Origin: Aquiflexum sp. TKW24L
GTDB lineage: Bacteria; Bacteroidota; Bacteroidia; Cytophagales; Cyclobacteriaceae
Direction of reading: 5' to 3'
DNA length: 64,000 bases
Assembly (NCBI RefSeq): GCF_023502205.1
Contig: NZ_JAMFLG010000005.1
Span: forward strand, 1-64,000
Shown in pieces: positions 8,919 through 16,722 of the stretch. Position numbers and translations under genes: made by a program. The notes under the pieces were generated by a model, which was given only the letters and a program-made list of their open reading frames with translations, had not been told where the DNA came from and did no database searches. Position 1 is the first letter of the stretch; each line of letters opens with the position of its first letter.

Positions 8919-8962
8919 TACTTTGGTACTACTTTGGTATTACTTTGCTACTACTCTGGTAC
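8919..8962. repeat. four tandem 11-bp units
   Basis: Units TACTTTGGTAC, TACTTTGGTAT, TACTTTGCTAC and TACTCTGGTAC follow one another without a gap, 40 bp beyond the 3' end of the methyltransferase-HIT gene. The period is close to one DNA helical turn. Confidence 0.7.
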
Positions 8963-9002
8963 GGCTTTGCAAGGGATTTGAGGGGGAGCTGGGAGAAGTC
9001 AT

Positions 9003-9875
9003 TTATAGATATTTTTTCTTTTCTGGAATCACTCCACGGACACCACCTTCTGGGTTATCCACATCACCGGCGTACCTAGGAATAAGATGGATATGTACAT
9101 GGTTGACTGTTTGGCCAGCAGATTCACCGATATTTATACCAACATTAAATCCATCTGGTCCATACTTTTTTTGGAGGATTTCTTTCACATAATTCAGCAT
9201 AAAAGTACAGGCAGATTGTTCCCGAAAGCTCAAATCAAAATAGTTATCCACATGCCTTTTTGGAATGATCAAGGAATGCCCCTTTGAAACAGGAAATTTG
9301 TCCAACATAGAAAAAGCTGTGGCTGATTCGGCTAAAAGTGTACTATCTGAAGAAGGATTACAAAATGGGCAAAAATCTTCTAATAAATCCTTATTCTTTT
9401 GGTTGAATGGCCTATACTCATAAATTTCGCAGCTTTCGTTTTTGAAAATAGAAACAAAAGGAAGGATCACGTTGCATTGATAGGTTGGTTTTTGGTGGAT
9501 TTTATGAGTTCTAAACCCCTCATAAGTAACATCTCTTCTAACAGCGAAATAGGCTTTTCCAGTTGGTTTTAATAGCTGTGAAATTTCCATCAGTACTCTC
9601 GTTTGTTCTTCCTGCATCAGGACATTGAGTACATAAAAACAGATAATGGTATCGAACTGCTTTTGTGGATAACTTGGAAAATAATGCCTATCATATCCGA
9701 CAATATCAATCCCTTTCTGTTTCAAAACCTCCACATCCTTTCCAAAACCACATCCAAAGTCCAAGACCTCTCCCAATAATAATCCCTTGTTCAAAACATG
9801 CCTTGCAGGAAAAGAAATTGATTCCCTTTCTTTGGCGGTGAGGTGATTGTAGGAGTTTAATTTTTTGGATTCCAT
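9003..9875 (-). CDS. fused SAM methyltransferase and HIT-domain protein
   Basis: A 290-residue two-domain protein and the last gene of the defence-like operon. The N-terminal domain (about 1-150) is a class I SAM methyltransferase with motif I VLDFGCGFG at 38-45 and a motif IV region near FDTIICFYVLNVL. It has no DPPY or NPPY motif, so it does not look like an ordinary DNA adenine methylase. From memory it resembles the methyltransferase associated with DNA phosphorothioation clusters. The C-terminal domain (about 165-290) is a HIT nucleotide hydrolase/transferase with CPFC at 169-172 and the triad His259-His261-His263 (NHVHIHLIPR). It overlaps the HNH gene by 19 bp, so the two are probably translated together. 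The role in defence is inference from context. Confidence 0.8.
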   Translation of the reverse strand: MESKKLNSYNHLTAKERESISFPARHVLNKGLLLGEVLDFGCGFGKDVEVLKQKGIDIVGYDRHYFPSYPQKQFDTIICFYVLNVLMQEEQTRVLMEISQLLKPTGKAYFAVRRDVTYEGFRTHKIHQKPTYQCNVILPFVSIFKNESCEIYEYRPFNQKNKDLLEDFCPFCNPSSDSTLLAESATAFSMLDKFPVSKGHSLIIPKRHVDNYFDLSFREQSACTFMLNYVKEILQKKYGPDGFNVGINIGESAGQTVNHVHIHLIPRYAGDVDNPEGGVRGVIPEKKKYL

Positions 9876-10975
9876 TCTTCAAAACCTCTTGTTGAAATTA
9901 AATATTGGCAAGTTTCCTTAAGTTTATCTATGGCCGGTTTCTGCCAATTTTCAAAAGTGGAGTTTCCCAAAAGAGTAATTCTCATTTCTTTTTCAAATCT
10001 CTCAGGAAAACTTTTTTGAATCAATTCCCAATAATGAAGAATTAAATCTCTCCTACCTTCAATCAATTGAGTTGAAGGAATCTTATCTCTTTTTAAATTA
10101 TTAATTTTTTGACTTGAAGGGAGGAGATTCCATAAATCGTTGTTTTTCCATACTGAAAAGGGAATTAAATGGTCGATATCATATGAATCAATAGAATGGC
10201 CAGTCCAAACGCATTGTACTTTACCATCTTTATTCAATATGGATTGATATATTTTTTTTGATTCCTTGATATCTCTTTCTGTAATTGGGCTTATTAATAC
10301 ATCATGAAGAACCTTTTCAAAAGGTAAAATATTCTTGGAAGCATTAACTGAAAATTCTGCCCATTTAAACAGAATAGAATCTTGTCCACTTAGAAAGCTT
10401 CCTAAAATCTGAAATGCGCCATGATAATCAATAGGGATTGAAAATTCCCCAAAATTTGAAATCAAATAGGATAAATCGATTTTAATAGGATTTTGAATCC
10501 TTAAACCTGGATGATATTGGAAAATGGAGTAATAATCAGGGTTAATTGAACGACCAATATATTTCATCGGATTTGAGGTAATTGTATCCTTTAACTTCTT
10601 AAGAAGTTTTAAGAAATTCTCATGTTGATCCATAGGAATACCATTTTTCCTTAGGTCATTGTAAAATACCGAAAAACCTCCTTTGTCATTATAATCAGCA
10701 ATAATCTCTTTAAAAAGGGTTTCAAAAGCTAGCTTTGTTTCCCCATGAATTTGGGGGATGAATGATTTGGAAGCCAAAATTGGATAATAAAAAAGAAGCC
10801 ATTTTTCAATTAAAAGACCTAACGGAATATAAATCCTTGATTCTTTTTGAACGATAAATGGAGAGTTTTCAAGAATAACATCTATTGTACCCCTTAACAA
10901 GGCAAACTTATAGGTTGAAACTTTGCTATCCCTCTCGATTATTTTGCTAATGTTTGAAAAGATCTCATCTCTCAT
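9857..10975 (-). CDS. HNH endonuclease-domain protein
   Basis: A 372-residue protein whose C-terminal third carries an HNH nuclease signature: CVWTG at 255-259, YDIDHLIPFSVW at 265-276 with His269, WNLLP at 282-286 and NNLKRDK at 292-298. The N-terminal 230 residues are helical and not recognised; they could bind DNA or a partner. The gene starts 54 bp after drmB ends and overlaps the methyltransferase-HIT gene by 19 bp. In classical DISARM this position is held by the PLD-type nuclease DrmC, so this gene may supply an alternative nuclease activity. That substitution is inference. Confidence 0.75.
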   Translation of the reverse strand: MRDEIFSNISKIIERDSKVSTYKFALLRGTIDVILENSPFIVQKESRIYIPLGLLIEKWLLFYYPILASKSFIPQIHGETKLAFETLFKEIIADYNDKGGFSVFYNDLRKNGIPMDQHENFLKLLKKLKDTITSNPMKYIGRSINPDYYSIFQYHPGLRIQNPIKIDLSYLISNFGEFSIPIDYHGAFQILGSFLSGQDSILFKWAEFSVNASKNILPFEKVLHDVLISPITERDIKESKKIYQSILNKDGKVQCVWTGHSIDSYDIDHLIPFSVWKNNDLWNLLPSSQKINNLKRDKIPSTQLIEGRRDLILHYWELIQKSFPERFEKEMRITLLGNSTFENWQKPAIDKLKETCQYLISTRGFEEWNPKN

Positions 10976-11029
10976 TTATAAAAATGGTTTTTAATTAAAC
11001 TTAAAATAGATAGCAAGCATAAATTTTCT

Positions 11030-13024
11030 TTAATTGGAAATTCCTTTTTTAAAGAACCCATAATCTTTGTCAATTAGTAATGCTCGGTCAAGAAAAGAAT
11101 TGAACTCCTCGCAGGCGTTTTCTGGAACCAAAGTACAAGAGTAGCAAGCGGCCATATTTAAACCACCGATTCCTTGTCCATCATCAGTATTATAGCAAAT
11201 GGGGTCAGAAGCACAATCTGAGGCTCTGTTTAATGCCGATTTTAAGATTCGTGTTATTTGTTGTTCCGTTGCTTGGGAAACTAATCCTCCAAAACTGCCC
11301 TCCGCACCTGCCACGGTATAAATTAACAGACCTTGCATATTTTGCTCATCAATAAAAAGTCTTTCATTTAATGAGGTTGCAGGATAACCACATAAAAATT
11401 CCAATTCTTTAATTAGGATATGTGAAATCGTATGAATTAAAACAAACCTTGCTAAGTGTCTTTCTGAAAGAAATTTTTCTCGAACTCCTTTGTATTCGTG
11501 ATTTATTGCATTTTGAAAAAGAGTATTTACCCTCATTAAAAAAGATTGACTTCCTAGTGAGTTATCAATCCACTTTTCAATTTGTTCATTTGAGAATGCA
11601 ATAAAAATGCCTTCACCAAAGCTTTCTACTGCTGGCAAATATTTGGTGTCTAGCTTCCATTTAGAAGTAAATTTCCCTTCAATTGTTGTATAAGTTTCTC
11701 CTGTGTCTGACATAAAAACATCACTTGTCATTGGTTCCTGTCTAGTGAAACCTGTCTGAACAGATGTAATCTTTAGTTTTTTTATACCGATAAGCTGTTC
11801 AATACCAAGTTTTATTAGGTTAGAAATTTCAACTTTATTGAAAATCAAATTTCTCGAGGGGTCTTCATACTTTGAGCCAACAGATTTGGTTAAAAAATTA
11901 TATTCAGTTAAGCGATATTCTAATTCAGGAGCGTACTGATTGACTTGCTTATTTTCAATGTATTTTTTTATAACCTCAATTGGGTATTTCTTTTTAAGTG
12001 CACGGAAAATAAAATCAGCATCTTCATTCTCATCAATCCATTCATCAATGCTTTCTTGGTCTTCAATTATTATTCCTTTGTCTGTTGGGAGGAAAATACT
12101 TGAAACCATTATAGGGTAATAAACGCTATTACTTGTTCTGATTACTGGTTTAAAAAACACTCTGACATCTTTACCCTCTTTTTGGATTTTGTTTCCTTCA
12201 TCATCTTTCAGATATTTTTTAAATACTCTCAGACCAAACAAACCTGCTAAATTGATTTCACGTCCTTTTCTTTCGCAATCATCATTAACACATTTAATTC
12301 TAATACCTGCTAAGTCAGAGAACTTGTTTGATTTAAGATATCGTAAGTCTTGTTTATCGCAACATGGGTTTCCATAGTCAAGCAAAATAGAACCATTTTC
12401 CGAGTCTTCGTCTTTTACTACTTTTTGGGCTGTAGTCCATAACTCCCAAGGGATGTCTTTTATTTCACCATCAGGCGAAGTCATTATGAATCTTAATTGC
12501 TCTAATTCAGGAGCATATTTTTTCTCGCTTTTTTCATAACAAATCCCGCATTTTGGTGGTGCAAAGTCCTTTTTAGTAGCTGTTCTCCCTTTCACATTTT
12601 TCCATATGTCCCACCATTGGTTAATAGGCTTAAAACATTCACATTTATTACAATAAAACCATTTTGGAAAGAATATCGCACTAATTGTTTCATCTTCATT
12701 TTCTGGTATGTCTGCACGTTTACTTGATGAAACATTGTCTGGTACGTGTACAAAAGCTTCTAGCCTTGAAAATCCGCTTTTATGATTAAGTCTTTGTAGG
12801 AGTCTTTCATCATTAATGTGAAAGGCACTGGGGATATTAATAATCCATTGACCATCTTTATATTCGCCTTTAAAGAATGGCCATCTATCAAAATCCTCAA
12901 TCATTAAAGCACCATATGGTGTTTCAATTAAAGAGCCTGAACCACCATAAGCACTAATCACCTTTCTAGTTTGAATTTTTACAAACTTTTTATCTGAACT
13001 TGTATTTCTATTTTGTAGTGCCAT
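11030..13024 (-). CDS. drmB: DISARM-type protein DrmB (DUF1998)
   Basis: A 664-residue DrmB-like protein. Cysteine pairs at about 125/128 (CNKCEC) and 159/162 (CGIC) suggest a zinc site. The C-terminal DUF1998 region, from about 528, has LIHTISHILIKELEFLCGY, then GLLIYT..GSFGGL, then SDPICY, and ends with AACYSCTLVPENACE near 626. DrmB forms a complex with the DrmA helicase in known DISARM systems. Its ATG shares one base with the drmA stop (TAATG at 13026-13022), so I chose this start over an upstream in-frame one; translation is probably coupled. The base composition is AT-rich compared with the sugar genes on either side. Confidence 0.85.
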   Translation of the reverse strand: MALQNRNTSSDKKFVKIQTRKVISAYGGSGSLIETPYGALMIEDFDRWPFFKGEYKDGQWIINIPSAFHINDERLLQRLNHKSGFSRLEAFVHVPDNVSSSKRADIPENEDETISAIFFPKWFYCNKCECFKPINQWWDIWKNVKGRTATKKDFAPPKCGICYEKSEKKYAPELEQLRFIMTSPDGEIKDIPWELWTTAQKVVKDEDSENGSILLDYGNPCCDKQDLRYLKSNKFSDLAGIRIKCVNDDCERKGREINLAGLFGLRVFKKYLKDDEGNKIQKEGKDVRVFFKPVIRTSNSVYYPIMVSSIFLPTDKGIIIEDQESIDEWIDENEDADFIFRALKKKYPIEVIKKYIENKQVNQYAPELEYRLTEYNFLTKSVGSKYEDPSRNLIFNKVEISNLIKLGIEQLIGIKKLKITSVQTGFTRQEPMTSDVFMSDTGETYTTIEGKFTSKWKLDTKYLPAVESFGEGIFIAFSNEQIEKWIDNSLGSQSFLMRVNTLFQNAINHEYKGVREKFLSERHLARFVLIHTISHILIKELEFLCGYPATSLNERLFIDEQNMQGLLIYTVAGAEGSFGGLVSQATEQQITRILKSALNRASDCASDPICYNTDDGQGIGGLNMAACYSCTLVPENACEEFNSFLDRALLIDKDYGFFKKGISN

Positions 13025-16000
13025 TAGTAAACTGATTTTATTTCTACAAAAGTATCTGTGTCTATTTCCCTCATAGATTGCATTGTTGCCCAATCCACAC
13101 CATCGTCTTGTCGTTCGGTTGGTCGTTTTAGAAGTGACTTATATGTTAACTTACTTCCCAAACTTGCTCTATTTTGCCAATCTTCAATTAAATCGTTTAT
13201 AGAACTAATAAAATATGAGGTTATATCAGGGTCATCGCCAAATCTATTATTTATGAAATTAATAAATTCATCTGCTTTTACTTTTTCAAAATATCTTGCA
13301 GAATCATCTTTAGCCATAGCAGGAATTTTATTTCTTATGTATGTTACAAAGGCTGTTGTAAGCATTTTATCAATTGTGTTTTCAGTGAATGGTGTAATAC
13401 TTATAGGTTCAACACATTTGTAAAAAGCACTATGGAAATTTATGAAATGCTCGAAATATGATTTTTCTCGTGCCCTATTCGGGTCTAGAAGTGTTATAGC
13501 TAAACCCTTGGTTTTTCTACCAACACGACTCGATGCTTGTATGTATTCTGCAATGTTTTTAGGCATTCCATTTAATACCATAATATTTAGTCTGCTAATA
13601 TCGATTCCCACGGAAATCATATTTGTTGCAAGAACAAAGTCAACAACATCAGTCAGGTATTTCAGTCCCTTTTCTCTTGTAACTAATTTACTTTCATCAA
13701 AAGGTTTCTCAATTTCCTTAAGCACTGATTTGATTTTCGCACTTTCAACGCGACTTGTCAATTCTTCTGTTCTGCTAGGAATACCATAAAAGTTAAATGA
13801 ATACTCATCAAATGGCTGGAAGATTTGACTCAAACGATATTGCAAAGTAGATGTGAAATTTGAAACTTCATCGCCCACCTTGTTATATATCTTTCCTACG
13901 TCCTTTAGGCTGTTATAATAAGATACTATTGTCCAATAGTTGTCTGTGCTTGATTTAGTTTCTAAGTTTTTAAAGACCTCAAGTCGTGAAACCAATAAAT
14001 GAGCAAGTAATTGTAATTGTGTGTCAATCGCTGTTTTGCCTGTTGGCATAAAACCGATATATCTTCTTTTACTTTCCTTACTTTCTTTTGCAAAGAAACT
14101 ATCATCATAATTTATTCCCGATGGTGGAAACACATTGACTTTCCGATTACCATATAATCTTTTTATTTGTAAATCGGTATTTCGAGTTGTTGCAGTTGAT
14201 GAAATGATTTTAGGGCCAATTCCATTTTTTGTGCATAATAATTCTATAGTACTTTCGAATAAAGCTGTTACTGAACCCAAAGGACCGTTTAAAAGGTGTA
14301 ATTCATCTTGTATTATCAAATCTGGTGGAAGTCCTTCATCTGTATTTGCTTTAAAAAAATTGTGTGCATTCTCTTGCCAAGCCAACATTGCAAACTTATC
14401 AACTGTTCCGAATAATAGTGTAGGAGGGTTTTGATATAAAACTTCATCGACAACCTGTATTGGTAGGCGTTTATGGAAAGTGCACCTTTGATTCAAACAA
14501 TGAATTATGAAATCACTTCTTTTTGATTTGAATCCATATTTCCAAACCTCCTTGCCATTATTGTTTTTAACTTTTGAAATTGACTTTGTGCCACACCAAG
14601 GGCAACTACTTATTTGAAACTCATTGTATTTATGAGGGTCTCCATTATTACCTTTTTGTGCTTCCGCCTCCATTCCATACTTTTCACCGTCAAGCAGTTT
14701 ATTAGCTTCTTGAATTGTATTTGGCGTTGATGCTTGCCCTACCCAAAGTCCAATAGTAATTTCATTCCCTTCACCATCTTTCAGGTCGTTTTTAAACTCT
14801 TTCTGCTTTCGTAAAAATTCAAGTGAGGAAATTAATCTTGATGCTCTTTCAAATTGCTGTGCAGTTAATAGCCTGAGAGTATATCTCATTATTACAGAAG
14901 TACCTCCAAAATTTAATTCGTTATTTATTCTCCTGTAAGCAATTGTAAAGGCAGTAACTGCCAAATAAGCTTCGGTTTTACCACCACCTGTTGGAAACCA
15001 AATTAAGTCAACAGTATTCTTTTGTTGTCTTTTCTCAGGTTTGACCATTTCTTCAAGGCTCAATATGAAAAAAGCTAATTGAAATGGTCTGTATTTTGGA
15101 ATAAATCCTAATTGTTTTTTTGAGTCATAGGTCTTAAAAAATTCAAGATTGTCAAAGTTTAATTCAATATCAAATTCGCTAATTTCCTTTTCAACTTTCC
15201 CCAATCTTTTGTCATTTGAAACAATCAATTGAATAAGCATTGCAGTATTCGCAATCTTAAAAGCCCTAAATACTTTATCATCATTTAATAAATCAACATT
15301 GAAATTTAATCTGTTGAAATTTTCCTTTTGCCTGTCTAGTAATCGATTAGCTATTTCTTTTTCTGCTCTGTTAAGTTTTTTAACCTCAGTTTCTTGTTTT
15401 TCAATCCACTCTTTGTAGCTTTTAACAAAGCGTTTTAAATTGGCTATGACAGTTTCCTTTGGTAAGCCCCAATTTGAAAGATTTCTTATATCAAGGCAAT
15501 CGTCAAGACTATTATCATCAAATTCATTTATAACATCTTTTATGTTTTGTTCAGGCAAAAAAGTGGTTTCTGCTAACGTGTGATTTTCATTCCATTTCGC
15601 AGAACAGTTATGTCCAACGGCATAGCTATTTACATTTCTGTATATGAATTCAATTTCTTCTGCTTCTTTATCTTCGAGCTCTGCATCTGGGTAATATGTG
15701 GACAAAGTATGGTCTTTATATTCAGTGATTCCCTCTGATTTTATAGAAATTACTGTTTGAAATAGGCATTTTTTATTTAAGGGTTCTGATTTATTTGAAA
15801 ATCTATTTGAGGGGTGTTTCTCAGTTAAGTTTACTATTTGAACTTTTATATAATTTGAATTTGAAGCAGGATAAACCTTTATGTTATAGCCAACTCTTGT
15901 GTCTTTGTATATTCCATCACCAAGATTTAGTAAAATGGGCTTGCTTGTGTTTTCAATTACTATCTTTTCGGTAATTTGAAAATCTTTCCGCTTCCAAACT

Positions 16001-16722
16001 CGACTCACTAGTTTCTCCAAATAGTTTATGTAATAGTATGCAGAGAAATATCCACCTTCTTCAGTTTGGCGTTTTAGATTACTGAAATGTTTGAATTTAT
16101 CTAATTGACCATATTCTCCATTTTCCCTTTCAGGCTTTGATTGTTCTCCTTTTAAATCTCTTTCAAGAAACATAAAGCCTTCCTCATATTTCAATATGTC
16201 TCTCCAAGCCAATGGAATAGGAAAACCTTCTTCAAAAAATGAATCGTATCCCGCTTGATTTATTTTAATTTTAATCTCTGATTGCTTTGGTTGATAGTAT
16301 TGTCCGAAAGAAAAGGTAACATCTATTGTCTTAATATCTTTTTGCAAAGCAACTGATAGGCCTAAGTTGGTTGGGAAGAAGTTGTTTTGGCTTATTTTAA
16401 GTTCATTATCGTTTGGGTTGGCTATGCCAGATAACTTTGTTTCAACTTCCTTTTGTTTTTCAAGGTCTTCTTCATTTGTTTCTTTTGACTCGATTGGGGC
16501 ATCACTTTCTGCATCTGCATTTTCCTTTTCATCAATCGTCTTACAAATAGTTTTGTCAGGAAAAACAATGCCGCTAAAATACCTTTGTAATGGATAATCG
16601 GAAATAATTTCTTCGCTATCCCCAACTCCCCAAGTATCTGAACCTGGGCCAATCATTCCTTTCTGAATTCTGCTTTGTATTATGTCCCTAGCTTTTTCGT
16701 CTAGAATATCAAATTGACTCAT
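13024..16722 (-). CDS. drmA: DISARM-type helicase DrmA
   Basis: A 1,232-residue superfamily 2 helicase. Visible motifs are Walker A in WFPTGGGKTEAY near residue 577, Walker B DELHLL near 806, SSTATTRN near 840 and motifs V-VI in ATNMISVGIDISRLN and YIQASSRVGRKTKG near 1045-1070. A zinc-binding insert (CPWCG and later CLNQRC) lies between motifs I and II. The N-terminal ~550 residues are not recognisable and include an acidic, lysine/glutamate-rich stretch near 60-95. The size and arrangement fit DrmA, the DNA-translocating component of DISARM. It overlaps the upstream drmE-like gene by 14 bp and the downstream drmB by 1 bp. Confidence 0.85.
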   Translation of the reverse strand: MSQFDILDEKARDIIQSRIQKGMIGPGSDTWGVGDSEEIISDYPLQRYFSGIVFPDKTICKTIDEKENADAESDAPIESKETNEEDLEKQKEVETKLSGIANPNDNELKISQNNFFPTNLGLSVALQKDIKTIDVTFSFGQYYQPKQSEIKIKINQAGYDSFFEEGFPIPLAWRDILKYEEGFMFLERDLKGEQSKPERENGEYGQLDKFKHFSNLKRQTEEGGYFSAYYYINYLEKLVSRVWKRKDFQITEKIVIENTSKPILLNLGDGIYKDTRVGYNIKVYPASNSNYIKVQIVNLTEKHPSNRFSNKSEPLNKKCLFQTVISIKSEGITEYKDHTLSTYYPDAELEDKEAEEIEFIYRNVNSYAVGHNCSAKWNENHTLAETTFLPEQNIKDVINEFDDNSLDDCLDIRNLSNWGLPKETVIANLKRFVKSYKEWIEKQETEVKKLNRAEKEIANRLLDRQKENFNRLNFNVDLLNDDKVFRAFKIANTAMLIQLIVSNDKRLGKVEKEISEFDIELNFDNLEFFKTYDSKKQLGFIPKYRPFQLAFFILSLEEMVKPEKRQQKNTVDLIWFPTGGGKTEAYLAVTAFTIAYRRINNELNFGGTSVIMRYTLRLLTAQQFERASRLISSLEFLRKQKEFKNDLKDGEGNEITIGLWVGQASTPNTIQEANKLLDGEKYGMEAEAQKGNNGDPHKYNEFQISSCPWCGTKSISKVKNNNGKEVWKYGFKSKRSDFIIHCLNQRCTFHKRLPIQVVDEVLYQNPPTLLFGTVDKFAMLAWQENAHNFFKANTDEGLPPDLIIQDELHLLNGPLGSVTALFESTIELLCTKNGIGPKIISSTATTRNTDLQIKRLYGNRKVNVFPPSGINYDDSFFAKESKESKRRYIGFMPTGKTAIDTQLQLLAHLLVSRLEVFKNLETKSSTDNYWTIVSYYNSLKDVGKIYNKVGDEVSNFTSTLQYRLSQIFQPFDEYSFNFYGIPSRTEELTSRVESAKIKSVLKEIEKPFDESKLVTREKGLKYLTDVVDFVLATNMISVGIDISRLNIMVLNGMPKNIAEYIQASSRVGRKTKGLAITLLDPNRAREKSYFEHFINFHSAFYKCVEPISITPFTENTIDKMLTTAFVTYIRNKIPAMAKDDSARYFEKVKADEFINFINNRFGDDPDITSYFISSINDLIEDWQNRASLGSKLTYKSLLKRPTERQDDGVDWATMQSMREIDTDTFVEIKSVY

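Larger units (their letters stand above)
7632..9002. other. 1.37-kb gene-free repeat-rich spacer before the defence operon
   Basis: No believable gene was seen. From left to right it holds two blocks of a 9-bp GTTGTAGTG repeat, inverted REP-like elements at 7795-7819 and 8198-8224, a G-rich tract at 8484-8546, an inverted repeat at 8842-8870 (TTTACAAAATGTAAA plus a related copy) and four tandem 11-bp units at 8919-8962. Open frames here are low-complexity artefacts. Confidence 0.7.

Noticed and set aside
9003-9875. Reading the methyltransferase domain as the DNA modification enzyme of the DISARM system
   Set aside because: No DPPY/NPPY or cytosine-methylase PC motif is present; the motif IV region looks like a small-molecule or other methyltransferase.
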